A stretch of 49,785 nucleotides of DNA from assembly GCA_016177735.1 (NCBI GenBank), contig JACOUS010000015.1, positions 1-49,785 on the forward strand, written 5' to 3'. Shown in pieces: positions 1-7,410 of this stretch (within the stretch, counting starts at the first letter, position 1; each line of letters opens with the position of its first letter). Under the pieces are notes generated by a model that was given only the letters and a program-made list of their open reading frames with translations, was not told the origin of the DNA and did not search any database. A program made the translations under genes and the position numbers. The DNA is from Ignavibacteriales bacterium (lineage in GTDB: Bacteria; Bacteroidota; Ignavibacteria; Ignavibacteriales; Melioribacteraceae).

Positions 1-111
1 AAAGAGTTATGCCATTTTACTAATTATACTCTCAGAATCAACTGCTGATTTTTGAAGTCTCCAATTTTTCAATGAACTTTCTTTGCTTGCTTTTCAACTG
101 CCTTTGGCTTC

Positions 112-195
112 GTTCAACTATTACTTATACTGCCAAATATCTCCCGAAATAAATTCGGGACAAGCGTCTATCACTCCGGCAGTATGTGTGATAGA
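112..195. repeat. Bipartite hairpin downstream of the integrase gene
   Basis: Two nested inverted repeats are visible. The outer arms are ATACTGCC at 127-134 and GGCAGTAT at 178-185. The inner arms are TCCCGAA at 142-148 and TTCGGGA at 154-160. A third pair, TCTATCAC (from 167) and GTGATAGA (to 195), overlaps the right arm. GTTCAAC at 112-118 fits the integron core-site consensus RYYYAAC, but no matching GTTRRRY box follows the right arm, so this is not a complete attC site. It could be a decayed attC, a terminator for a gene to the left, or one copy of the palindrome family seen elsewhere in the window. The rest of positions 1-258 holds no gene I can support. Confidence 0.45.
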
Positions 196-258
196 TTCTA
201 TCAAAAAGTTCTTTTTCACTTTATATTCTAATTTTCTCGCCGGATATCACTCACACTA

Positions 259-1257
259 TTAAAGAATGATATCCAGCGGACTCTTTACACCCATAACTGT
301 TTTTAAAACATGAGTATAAATCATAGTTGTCCTTACCGATTTATGTCCAAGTAATTCTTGTACTGTTCTAATATCATGTCCGGAATCTAACAAATGTGTG
401 GCAAATGAATGCCTAAAAGTATGCGGACTTCCGGGCTTTTCTATCCCAGCGTCTTTTACTGCTTGCTTTACTGCTTTTTGAATCACGCTCTCATGAATAT
501 GATACCGGTATTTAAGTTTATTTTCCTTATCATCAATAAAACCGTTTGCCGGAAAAACGTACTGCCATCCAAACTCTTTTCCCGCATTGGGATATTTCCT
601 TTTTAATGCGTAAGGTAACACTGTTTCACCCAAACCATTTTTTAAATCTTTATCATGCAATCTTTTTACTTTACTTGAGTGTTCTTTTAAGTGCGGAATT
701 AATTTTTGAGGTAAAACTGTAATTCTATCTTTTTCCCCTTTCCCATCTCTTACAATAATTTGGTTCATTTCAAAATCCAAGTCTTTTACTCTCAACTTCA
801 AACATTCATTCAAACGCATACCTGAACCGTAAAGTAAACTAGCAATTATTTTAATTGTTCCGTCTAAGTTTTTAATTACATCAGATGCTTCTCCTCGTGA
901 AAAAACAACCGGTAAATGTTTAATGCGCTTTGCATATTTAATCTCATTTATCCATCCTATTTCTTTCCTTAAAACATTTTTATATAAATAAAGAATACCT
1001 TGTAATGCTTGGTTTTGAGTTGAAGCCGAGACATGTCTTTCAACAGCCAAGTAATTCAAGAAATTTTTTATTTCTTCGCCGCTAAGTTTATCAGGATGGA
1101 TTTTATTATTGTAGATTATGAATTGCTTAATCCATGAAGTGTAACTCTCTTCAGTTTTTGGAGAATAGTGATTTGTTCGGAGTGTAATTCTGACTTGATC
1201 TAATAGTTTTGGCTTCTGTGAATTTACCGGAGAAGAAATCATTAATGCCCTCATCAA
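259..1257 (-). CDS. intI: Integron integrase (IntI-type tyrosine recombinase)
   Basis: Site-specific tyrosine recombinase of 332 residues. An N-terminal SAM-like DNA-binding domain spans about residues 15-105 and the catalytic domain about 115-325. The catalytic set is readable: R148 in GSGMRLNE, the HTFRH box with H279 and R282, H305 in LLGHKSVRT, and nucleophile Y314 in MIYTHV. What separates it from XerC/D is the extra segment at about 213-236 (ALKRKYPNAGKEFGWQYVFP), which matches the IntI-specific insertion that binds the extrahelical bases of attC, and the ending THVLK...GVKSPLD. A second ATG at 1242 has a better Shine-Dalgarno match (GAGGG) and may be the true start. Cassette genes are not evident beside it. 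It could be a solitary integron integrase, or its array may lie to the left of the window. Confidence 0.88.
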   Translation of the reverse strand: MMRALMISSPVNSQKPKLLDQVRITLRTNHYSPKTEESYTSWIKQFIIYNNKIHPDKLSGEEIKNFLNYLAVERHVSASTQNQALQGILYLYKNVLRKEIGWINEIKYAKRIKHLPVVFSRGEASDVIKNLDGTIKIIASLLYGSGMRLNECLKLRVKDLDFEMNQIIVRDGKGEKDRITVLPQKLIPHLKEHSSKVKRLHDKDLKNGLGETVLPYALKRKYPNAGKEFGWQYVFPANGFIDDKENKLKYRYHIHESVIQKAVKQAVKDAGIEKPGSPHTFRHSFATHLLDSGHDIRTVQELLGHKSVRTTMIYTHVLKTVMGVKSPLDIIL

Positions 1258-1575
1258 TTTTTCTTCTGTCGTGAATGCTGCTCACGGCATCCGTGAAAGT
1301 GCTTCAAAAATTTGAAATCAATTTAATTCAAGTTTGGTTTTTTGTCAATTATATTATTAAAGAAATTCTTCAAGGCTCTATCAAAAGTAAATTTTTTTTA
1401 AGAAAAGAATAGTCCGTAGATAAAATCTGATTTAAACTGATTTACGCTGATTTTTAGTTGAATTACTTTTGTTACAATCATTGCAATTTGCTTGTTAAAC
1501 TCTCCTTGCTAATCAGAATTAATCCCGATATTTTTTGGACAACGATATCTCTAAAAATTACTATCCAGGAATATC
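1258..1575. other. Intergenic region between integrase and aminotransferase
   Basis: A 318-bp stretch with no supportable gene. It holds the palindrome TCACGGcatCCGTGA at 1282-1296, about 25 bp upstream of the integrase start, which could be an operator or part of an attI site. It also holds the repeat element at 1374-1479. Two heptamers fit the GTTRRRY core consensus (GTTGAAT near 1458 and GTTAAAC near 1493), but such low-information motifs are expected by chance. Confidence 0.5.
1374..1479 (+). repeat. MITE-like interspersed repeat, copy A
   Basis: This stretch aligns along its whole length with the reverse complement of 29116-29216. Shared blocks include TCAAAAGTA at the left end, AAAAGAATAG, GATAAAATCTGAT, GATTTAC, GATTTTTA and TTACTTTTG at the right end. 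The ends are inverted relative to each other (TCAAAAGTA / TACTTTTG). There is no open reading frame inside. It looks like a short non-autonomous element or a family of intergenic repeats. Confidence 0.6.
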
Positions 1576-2793
1576 ATGAGCTTAAGTCAAATCGCAAGAT
1601 CAATCAAAGCATCGCCCACCCTCGCATTAAATGAAAAAGCCGCAATCTTAAGAGACAAAGGGGATCCGGTAATTCATCTCGGAGGTGGAGAACCAAAAAG
1701 CAGAGCGCCGATGGATGCACTGCTTGCCGCAGTCAATTCGCTCAATACCGGAGAAATCCGTTATGCACCGGCAGACGGAACGCCCGAATTAAAAAAGTCC
1801 ATCATCCGCTACACGGAAGAATATTATCACAGAAAAGTTAACCCGGAAAATGTAATCGCATCCGGCGGAGCTAAACAGGCAATCATGGTTGCACTGCAGG
1901 CAATTTTGAATCCGCAAGAGGAAGTAATTTTTCCGGCGCCCTATTGGGTCAGTTATCCCGATATGACAAAGTTGTGCGGCGCTATTCCGGTTCCGGTTCT
2001 TCCCGAAGACGGAACTTTCTATCCGCGCATGAAAGATATTGAACAGAGAGTTGGTCAATACACAAAAGCAATTATCATTAACAGTCCGAACAATCCGACC
2101 GGCGCTTATTACTCGCAAGAATTTATTGCAGAGATTGTTGATTACTGCGAACGGAAAAATATCTATTTAATAATGGATGATATTTACCACCGTTTGTTGT
2201 TTGATGGAAAGAAACCTTACAGCGCGTACGACTTCACGAAAAAATCTGTCGAAGAATCAAAACTTCTGATTGTAAACGGCGTATCGAAGCAGTATGCGAT
2301 GACCGGATTCAGAATCGGCTGGGCAGTAGGAAATAAAAAATTGATTGAAGCGATGGCAAATATTCAAGGTCATCAAACATCAGGTCCGTCGGTACTTTTA
2401 CAAAAAGCTGCTGCCGGCGCGCTCAATGGAATTCAATCGAGTGTTGAAAGTCTTCGCGTGACTCTCGAAAACAACCGCAACGTTCTTGTTGAACAATTGC
2501 GTTCGTTCGACGGAGTTAAAGTTCACGTACCCGATGGAACATTTTATTTGTTCGCGGATTTTTCTGCTTATGAAAAAGATTCGCAGAAACTTTCCAGCTA
2601 TTTAATTGATAAAGTGATGGTGCTTACCGTTCCCGGAAAAGAATTTGGTTTGGACGGACATTTGAGAATAAGTTACTGCGGAACGATAAAAGATATTACC
2701 GAGGGAATCGAAAGAATAAAATGGGCACTCGATCCGAATGCACCGAACGAACTTTACATAGGCGACCGCAAATTAGTGAGGGACTGGTCATGA
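1576..2793 (+). CDS. PLP-dependent aminotransferase, class I/II (aspartate-type)
   Basis: Fold-type I aminotransferase of 405 residues, likely moving amino groups between aspartate or an aromatic amino acid and a 2-oxoacid in the cytoplasm. Visible signatures are YAPADGTPELKKSI near 63-76, the PLP-phosphate region SGGAKQ near 96-101, NSPNNPTG at 169-176, the PLP-binding DDIY at 201-204 and the Schiff-base lysine K238 in NGVSKQYAMTGFRIGW. Its stop overlaps the start of pckA (ATGA, 2790-2793), so the two genes are translationally coupled. That supports oxaloacetate/aspartate as a substrate pair, since oxaloacetate is what pckA consumes. Exact substrate specificity cannot be read from the sequence. 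Confidence 0.88.
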   Translation: MSLSQIARSIKASPTLALNEKAAILRDKGDPVIHLGGGEPKSRAPMDALLAAVNSLNTGEIRYAPADGTPELKKSIIRYTEEYYHRKVNPENVIASGGAKQAIMVALQAILNPQEEVIFPAPYWVSYPDMTKLCGAIPVPVLPEDGTFYPRMKDIEQRVGQYTKAIIINSPNNPTGAYYSQEFIAEIVDYCERKNIYLIMDDIYHRLLFDGKKPYSAYDFTKKSVEESKLLIVNGVSKQYAMTGFRIGWAVGNKKLIEAMANIQGHQTSGPSVLLQKAAAGALNGIQSSVESLRVTLENNRNVLVEQLRSFDGVKVHVPDGTFYLFADFSAYEKDSQKLSSYLIDKVMVLTVPGKEFGLDGHLRISYCGTIKDITEGIERIKWALDPNAPNELYIGDRKLVRDWS

Positions 2794-4448
2794 GCAAATA
2801 TTTGGAATTCAGCACACCGGCAAGCAAACAAGCAATGGAACTCGCTTCGGACTTTCGCTTGAAGAATCAGGGCTTAACTTTTCTTGATAGAGTTTATTGG
2901 AATTTACCCGACGAAGCTTTGTACGAAGAAGCAATCTTCCGCAACGAAGCGAAACTTGTAAAAGGCGGTGCTCTTTTGGTAAACACCGGCAAACACACAG
3001 CGCGCGCGGCGGCTGATAAATTTGTTGTGCGCGAAGAATCAACCGAGAAAGATATTTGGTGGGGAACATACAATCGTCCGTACGCTCATTCAAAGTGGTC
3101 GCAGTTGATGGGACGTTTGCAAGCTTGGGCACAAGGCGAAGAATTTTTTGTTCAGGATGTTTACGCCGGCGGCGACCCCGATTACAGAATGCCGGTTCGT
3201 ATCGTTGCGGAAAAAGCATGGCATTCTCTTTTTGCTCGCAACATGTTTATCACAACAGATAACAAAGACGAACTGAAAAATTTTATGCCGGAGTTTACGG
3301 TTATTGCCGTGCCCGGTTTTAAAGTTGATCCGATAACGGACGGAACGAGAAGCGAAACGGCAATCCTTCTCAACTTCGATCAAAGAACTGCTGTAATTGC
3401 AAATACACTTTACGCAGGCGAAATTAAAAAATCTGTTTTCACCGTTTTGAATTTTCTTCTCACTTATAAAGATGTTTTGCCGATGCACTGTTCTGCCAAC
3501 GTTGGCAAAGACGGAGATGTTGCTTTGTTTTTCGGATTGAGCGGAACCGGCAAAACAACTCTTTCTGCAGACCCGAAAAGAAGATTAATCGGCGATGACG
3601 AACATGGATGGAGTTCGCAAGGCGTTTTCAATTTTGAAGGCGGGTGTTACGCAAAAGTAATCAGGCTTTCTGCAGAACACGAACCGCAGATTTATTCTAC
3701 TACTCACCGCTACGGAACAATTTTGGAAAATGTTGTATTCGATCCGGTCTCGCGAAGAGTTGATCTCGATGACGATATAGTTACCGAAAACACGCGCGCA
3801 TCGTACCCGATTGAATTTATTGATAATGTAATTGAAGAAGGATACGTGCGCACACACCCGAAGAATATTATTTTCTTAACGTGCGATGCATCGGGCGTTA
3901 TGCCGCCGATTGCGCGGTTAACACCCGAACAATCTCAGTATCATTTTATAAGCGGATATACTTCAAAGATTGCCGGAACGGAAATCGGTTTGGGAATCGA
4001 GCCGCAGATAACTTTCTCAGCATGTTTCGGCGGACCGTTTATGGTTCGTCATCCGTTTGATTATTCCGAAATGCTGAAGCAAAGAATGCTGAAACACAAC
4101 GCAAATGTTTGGCTTGTTAATACCGGATGGGTAGGCGGAAGATTCGGTGTTGGAAAAAGAATCAGCATCCGTCACACGAGAAATCTTTTAGATGCCGCAC
4201 TCAATGGAAAATTGAACGAAGTGAAATACCGCAAAGACAAATTGTTCGGTTTCGAAGTGCCGATGAGCTGTCCCGATGTTCCCGAAGATGTTTTGTATCC
4301 CGAGAATTCATGGGGTAGTAAAGACGAGTACTGGAAAAAGTACGATGCACTTGCCGCACGCTTCATAGAAAATTTCAAATTGTTTGAGAACGGATCTTCG
4401 CAAGAAGTGATAAATGCCGGACCGAAACGATTATCAAAAGTGAAATAG
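2790..4448 (+). CDS. pckA: Phosphoenolpyruvate carboxykinase (ATP)
   Basis: Converts oxaloacetate plus ATP to phosphoenolpyruvate, ADP and CO2, the entry step of gluconeogenesis. The protein is 552 residues, normal for the ATP-dependent family. The P-loop GLSGTGKTTLS lies at 249-259 and the metal-binding GDDEHGW at 268-274. K213 (GEIKKS) and H233 (PMHCSAN) are the usual manganese/substrate region, and GGPFMVRHP and GKRISIRHTR follow. The reading frame is open further upstream to 2721, but the ATG at 2790 is preferred. It has GAGGGA upstream, starts a typical MSKYLEF N-terminus and overlaps the preceding aminotransferase stop by four bases. A strong terminator follows immediately. Confidence 0.96.
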   Translation: MSKYLEFSTPASKQAMELASDFRLKNQGLTFLDRVYWNLPDEALYEEAIFRNEAKLVKGGALLVNTGKHTARAAADKFVVREESTEKDIWWGTYNRPYAHSKWSQLMGRLQAWAQGEEFFVQDVYAGGDPDYRMPVRIVAEKAWHSLFARNMFITTDNKDELKNFMPEFTVIAVPGFKVDPITDGTRSETAILLNFDQRTAVIANTLYAGEIKKSVFTVLNFLLTYKDVLPMHCSANVGKDGDVALFFGLSGTGKTTLSADPKRRLIGDDEHGWSSQGVFNFEGGCYAKVIRLSAEHEPQIYSTTHRYGTILENVVFDPVSRRVDLDDDIVTENTRASYPIEFIDNVIEEGYVRTHPKNIIFLTCDASGVMPPIARLTPEQSQYHFISGYTSKIAGTEIGLGIEPQITFSACFGGPFMVRHPFDYSEMLKQRMLKHNANVWLVNTGWVGGRFGVGKRISIRHTRNLLDAALNGKLNEVKYRKDKLFGFEVPMSCPDVPEDVLYPENSWGSKDEYWKKYDALAARFIENFKLFENGSSQEVINAGPKRLSKVK

Positions 4449-4454
4449 TTTGTT

Positions 4455-4482
4455 GAGACGCGTTTCGGCGCGTCTCTTTTTT
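4455..4482 (+). terminator. Rho-independent terminator of the aminotransferase-pckA operon
   Basis: Perfect 8-bp stem GAGACGCG (4455-4462) and CGCGTCTC (4469-4476) with a 6-nt loop, followed by six T residues, seven bases after the pckA stop. It also separates pckA from the converging hepT gene. The stem resembles the GAGACG...CGTCTC palindromes at 22895 and 20314. Confidence 0.9.
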
Positions 4483-4813
4483 ATTGCAATAATTTTTTTA
4501 CTTCTTTTTCAAGAATAGGCAAATCTTTAATCACTATTCCCCACAAAATTTCAGCAGAAACAGAATCATAACCGTGGATAATTCTATTTCTTGTGTCAAC
4601 AATTTTTCTTGTATCGCTGATGCTGATGGTTGACGTCAATTTTAATATTCGGCTGATTGCTTCGCCAATTATTTCGATATTTCTTTCAACGGCTCGTTTG
4701 GCTTTGATATCTTTTTTGAATTCATTGAAATCTTTGTTGAGAGGAAGGAAAGAATTTATCTCTTCGATAGCATTTTCAATATCTTTCAGCCATGTTCTAA
4801 TTTGGTCTTCCAT
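4481..4813 (-). CDS. hepT: HepT-type HEPN toxin (DUF86), copy 1
   Basis: All-alpha HEPN protein of 110 residues. The RX4HXY ribonuclease motif is intact as RNRIIHGY near residues 76-83. In the MNT/HEPN (HepT-MntA) type VII systems this protein cleaves RNA and is silenced when MntA adds AMP to the motif tyrosine. It follows mntA and overlaps it by 17 bp, the usual antitoxin-first order. It converges on pckA and shares the terminator region. Toxicity is inferred from family membership. Confidence 0.85.
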   Translation of the reverse strand: MEDQIRTWLKDIENAIEEINSFLPLNKDFNEFKKDIKAKRAVERNIEIIGEAISRILKLTSTISISDTRKIVDTRNRIIHGYDSVSAEILWGIVIKDLPILEKEVKKLLQ

Positions 4814-5105
4814 AAATCAAAACCTTAGAACTGTCAATGCTTTTTTTAAGATATGGATTTTTGATTGCGGTCGTTTCGAGCAAGTCAATTGTTCTTTTCA
4901 ATAAACTTTCTAATTCGAATTTGAGATGGAAATATTTGTCGGTGTATTCGATCGGGTCATCAGCGTTTAACTCGACAATAAAATCGATATCGCTTTTTTC
5001 ACTAAATCTTGAAGTGTTTACCGAGCCGAAAGAATAAAGAGTAACTACACCATACTTTTCGCAAAGGCTGCGGATTTTATCTTTATGTGTTGATAATAGT
5101 TGCAT
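4797..5105 (-). CDS. mntA: MntA-type minimal nucleotidyltransferase antitoxin, copy 1
   Basis: Nucleotidyltransferase of 102 residues with the GSX10DXD motif exactly as in the family: GS of SFGSVN, ten residues, then DID, followed by FIVEL. Known MntA proteins transfer AMP from ATP to the tyrosine of the HepT RX4HXY motif. It is the first gene of a two-gene operon with hepT. The pair sits between housekeeping genes and not inside an obvious mobile island, although an integron integrase is about 4 kb away. Confidence 0.85.
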   Translation of the reverse strand: MQLLSTHKDKIRSLCEKYGVVTLYSFGSVNTSRFSEKSDIDFIVELNADDPIEYTDKYFHLKFELESLLKRTIDLLETTAIKNPYLKKSIDSSKVLIYGRPN

Positions 5106-5155
5106 ACTCCAAAATAATGAATTTCATCAGTCAAAGAAATAGACAGCGGATTTAA

Positions 5156-5204
5156 CGGATGAAACGGATTCTCACTGAAATATCTGTGTAACCCGATTCA
5201 TCCG
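5156..5204. repeat. Inverted repeat in the intergenic region upstream of the second aminotransferase
   Basis: CGGATGAA at 5156-5163 and TTCATCCG at 5197-5204 form a perfect 8-bp inverted repeat, embedded in a run of GGAT/ATCC words (gcggatttaacggat...). The wording resembles the core of the MITE-like repeats at 1374 and 29116. It lies between the mntA start and the divergent aminotransferase start, so it could be a regulatory hairpin or a repeat remnant. Confidence 0.4.
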
Positions 5205-5314
5205 CGTTCCATTAATATGCCGCACCTCATATTTTATATTTTTCTCTTCATATTTGTATATTGATTTTAGTTTTTAACGTATCAAAAATTTTTAAAAAGG
5301 AAAGGAGAAAATTC

Positions 5315-6508
5315 TTGTTATCAAAACGTGTAAATAAGATTGGCATTTCGCATACGATGAAGGTTGCCCAGGAAGCAAAGGAACTTCAGGCAAAAGGAGA
5401 AAATGTAATTGATTTGAGTGTAGGCGAGCCGGATTTCCCGACTCCGCAGAATATTAAAAATGCCGCAATAAGAGCTATCGAAAATAATTTTACAAAATAT
5501 ACATTGAATGCCGGTACAATCGAACTTAGAAAAGCGATTGCCGAAAAATTGAAAAAAGAAAACGGACTCGATTATTCTCCCAATGAAATTATTGTTTCAG
5601 CCGGCGCAAAACAGAGCATCTACAATGCAGTGCAAGCGCTGATTTATAACGATGATGAAGCAATAATTGCCGCACCGTATTGGGTTTCATATCCCGAAAT
5701 TGTAACTCTCGCACACGGCAAACCGGTAATTGTTAATGCTTCGGAAGAAAACGGATTTAAATTAACAGCGCAGCAAATTTCTGAAGCAGTAACTCCCCAA
5801 ACAAAACTGCTGATATTGTGCAACCCGTGCAATCCTACCGGCGCGGCATATTCCAAAAAAGAACTTGAAGAAATTGCAGAAGTAGTTGAAGAAAAGAAAT
5901 TGTTTGTAATCAGTGATGAAATTTACGAGAAGCTTGTGTACGATGATTTCAAGTTTGTGAGTTTTGCTTCGTTGAGTGAAAAAATAAAATCGAGGACAAT
6001 TGTTGTTAACGGTTTATCGAAAGCATATTCTATGACCGGCTGGCGGATCGGTTATGCCGCCGCTTCGCAAGAAATAATAAACGCGCTCAATAAAATTCAG
6101 AGTCACAGCACATCGAACGCAAGCAGTATTTCACAAGCCGCAGCCGTTGAAGCGCTCATTGGTCCGCAAGATTCTTTGGAAGTAATGCGAAAAGAATTTG
6201 AGCGGAGAAGAAATTTTTTGTACGATTCGATAACATCAATCGAAGGAATTAAATGCCATAAACCGGAAGGCGCATTTTACTTGTTCCCGAATGTCTCGGA
6301 GTATTTTAACAAATCCACTCATGTTTTTAAGATTACTAACTCTTTCGATCTTGCGATGTATCTTTTGTACGAAGAAAAAATTGCAACCGTTCCGGGCAGT
6401 GCATTCGGTGCGGAAGGTTATATCAGAATTTCTTACTCAACAAGCATGGAACAGCTCGAAGAGGGAGCGCGAAGATTAAAAGAGGCTTTTAAAAAAATGA
6501 GCGTGTAA
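5315..6508 (+). CDS. Aspartate/aromatic aminotransferase (AspC family), TTG start
   Basis: PLP-dependent aminotransferase of 397 residues, probably aspartate aminotransferase. Motifs: VGEPDFPTP at 36-44, SAGAKQ at 95-100, NPCNPTG near 170-176, DEIYEKL at 201-207, and the Schiff-base lysine K236 in VNGLSKAYSMTGWRIGYA. An upstream ATG at 5261 is in frame, but the leading 18 codons are lysine-rich and unlike the family. A textbook ribosome binding site, AAAGGAG at 5301-5307, lies seven bases before TTG at 5315. That start gives the normal N-terminus (M)LSKRVN. It is clearly paralogous to the aminotransferase at 1576. Convergent aroE ends 17 bp downstream. Confidence 0.9.
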   Translation: MLSKRVNKIGISHTMKVAQEAKELQAKGENVIDLSVGEPDFPTPQNIKNAAIRAIENNFTKYTLNAGTIELRKAIAEKLKKENGLDYSPNEIIVSAGAKQSIYNAVQALIYNDDEAIIAAPYWVSYPEIVTLAHGKPVIVNASEENGFKLTAQQISEAVTPQTKLLILCNPCNPTGAAYSKKELEEIAEVVEEKKLFVISDEIYEKLVYDDFKFVSFASLSEKIKSRTIVVNGLSKAYSMTGWRIGYAAASQEIINALNKIQSHSTSNASSISQAAAVEALIGPQDSLEVMRKEFERRRNFLYDSITSIEGIKCHKPEGAFYLFPNVSEYFNKSTHVFKITNSFDLAMYLLYEEKIATVPGSAFGAEGYIRISYSTSMEQLEEGARRLKEAFKKMSV

Positions 6509-6525
6509 AAATCCGGCTTGCGCTG

Positions 6526-7404
6526 TTAAACAGAAAAATATGACTGCAAAGTTTTATAGACTTTATCAACTTGCATCTGTTCGCCAGTCCATAATTCGTA
6601 GGAGCGTGCACCTTGTTCAACAAACATTTTTAAGCCGGTAACAATTTTAGCCCCTTGCGATTCGGCAAGTCTTAAAAGTTTTGTCTTCACCGGGTTGTAA
6701 ACTACATCAAACACGATTTGATCTTTATGAAACGATTCGGGAATCGAAGACGCCGAATCGTCCACGTCCGGGTACATTCCCATTGAAGTAGTGTTGACAA
6801 TCAATTTCGATTTTTGAAACAGTTCTACCAAATCCGGCGGAACGAGCGGATAGGATTTGATATGGGTGAAAAGCATTTTGGTCGAAAAATATTCTTTCAA
6901 CGATTCTGCAATTTGTTCGGTTCTATTTACAATATTTATGTGTTCTACTTTAAAATTTCTGATCAAAGCATAAATCACCGAACGCGAAGCACCGCCGGCA
7001 CCTATTACCGTAACCATACTGCCTTGTAATTCTTCTTTATACGGATTGAGCGATTCGATAATGCCGGTAACATCGGTGTTGTAGCCGCGCAATATTCCGT
7101 CCTCGTTTACAACAGTATTCACTGCACCGATAATGTTTGCTTCTTCCGAAGCATCTTTTAACAGCGGAAGAATTTTTTCTTTGAGAGGAAGCGTAACATT
7201 AAATCCTTTTATCCCAAGAGCAATCATTCCTTTGAGTGCATCTTTTAAAGAACTGACCGGTACATCAAAAGGAAGATAAATGTAATTCAATCCCGAAAGT
7301 TCAAACGAGATGTTGTGCATCAACGGTGAAAAGGAATGTTTGATAGGATGACCGATTATACCAACTATCTTTGTATTATGATTAAACTTGTTTTGAGTCT
7401 GCAT
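6526..7404 (-). CDS. aroE: Shikimate 5-dehydrogenase
   Basis: Reduces 3-dehydroshikimate to shikimate with NADPH in aromatic amino acid synthesis. The 292-residue protein shows the substrate-binding SFSPLMHN at 24-31, the catalytic lysine K75 in FNVTLPLKE, the catalytic aspartate D111 in GYNTDVTG, the nucleotide-binding GAGGASR at 135-141 and the C-terminal GLKMFVEQGARSYELWTG. All key residues are present. It lies six bases downstream of the TPR gene stop on the same strand, suggesting co-transcription. Confidence 0.96.
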   Translation of the reverse strand: MQTQNKFNHNTKIVGIIGHPIKHSFSPLMHNISFELSGLNYIYLPFDVPVSSLKDALKGMIALGIKGFNVTLPLKEKILPLLKDASEEANIIGAVNTVVNEDGILRGYNTDVTGIIESLNPYKEELQGSMVTVIGAGGASRSVIYALIRNFKVEHINIVNRTEQIAESLKEYFSTKMLFTHIKSYPLVPPDLVELFQKSKLIVNTTSMGMYPDVDDSASSIPESFHKDQIVFDVVYNPVKTKLLRLAESQGAKIVTGLKMFVEQGARSYELWTGEQMQVDKVYKTLQSYFSV

Positions 7405-7410
7405 AAATAG

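Noticed and set aside
112-185. Complete attC site downstream of the integrase
   Set aside because: One RYYYAAC box and a hairpin exist, but no GTTRRRY partner follows the right arm, so the four-box attC structure is incomplete.
1262-1300. LexA/SOS box in front of the integrase
   Set aside because: CTGT is present but not followed by ACAG at the required spacing; the palindrome found (TCACGGcatCCGTGA) is a different sequence.
2721-2789. Extended N-terminus for PEP carboxykinase
   Set aside because: The extra 23 codons overlap the aminotransferase coding sequence and do not resemble the family; the ATG at 2790 has a proper ribosome binding site.
3090-3488. 132-codon frame opposite pckA
   Set aside because: Shadow of pckA with cysteine/phenylalanine-rich composition and no start signals.
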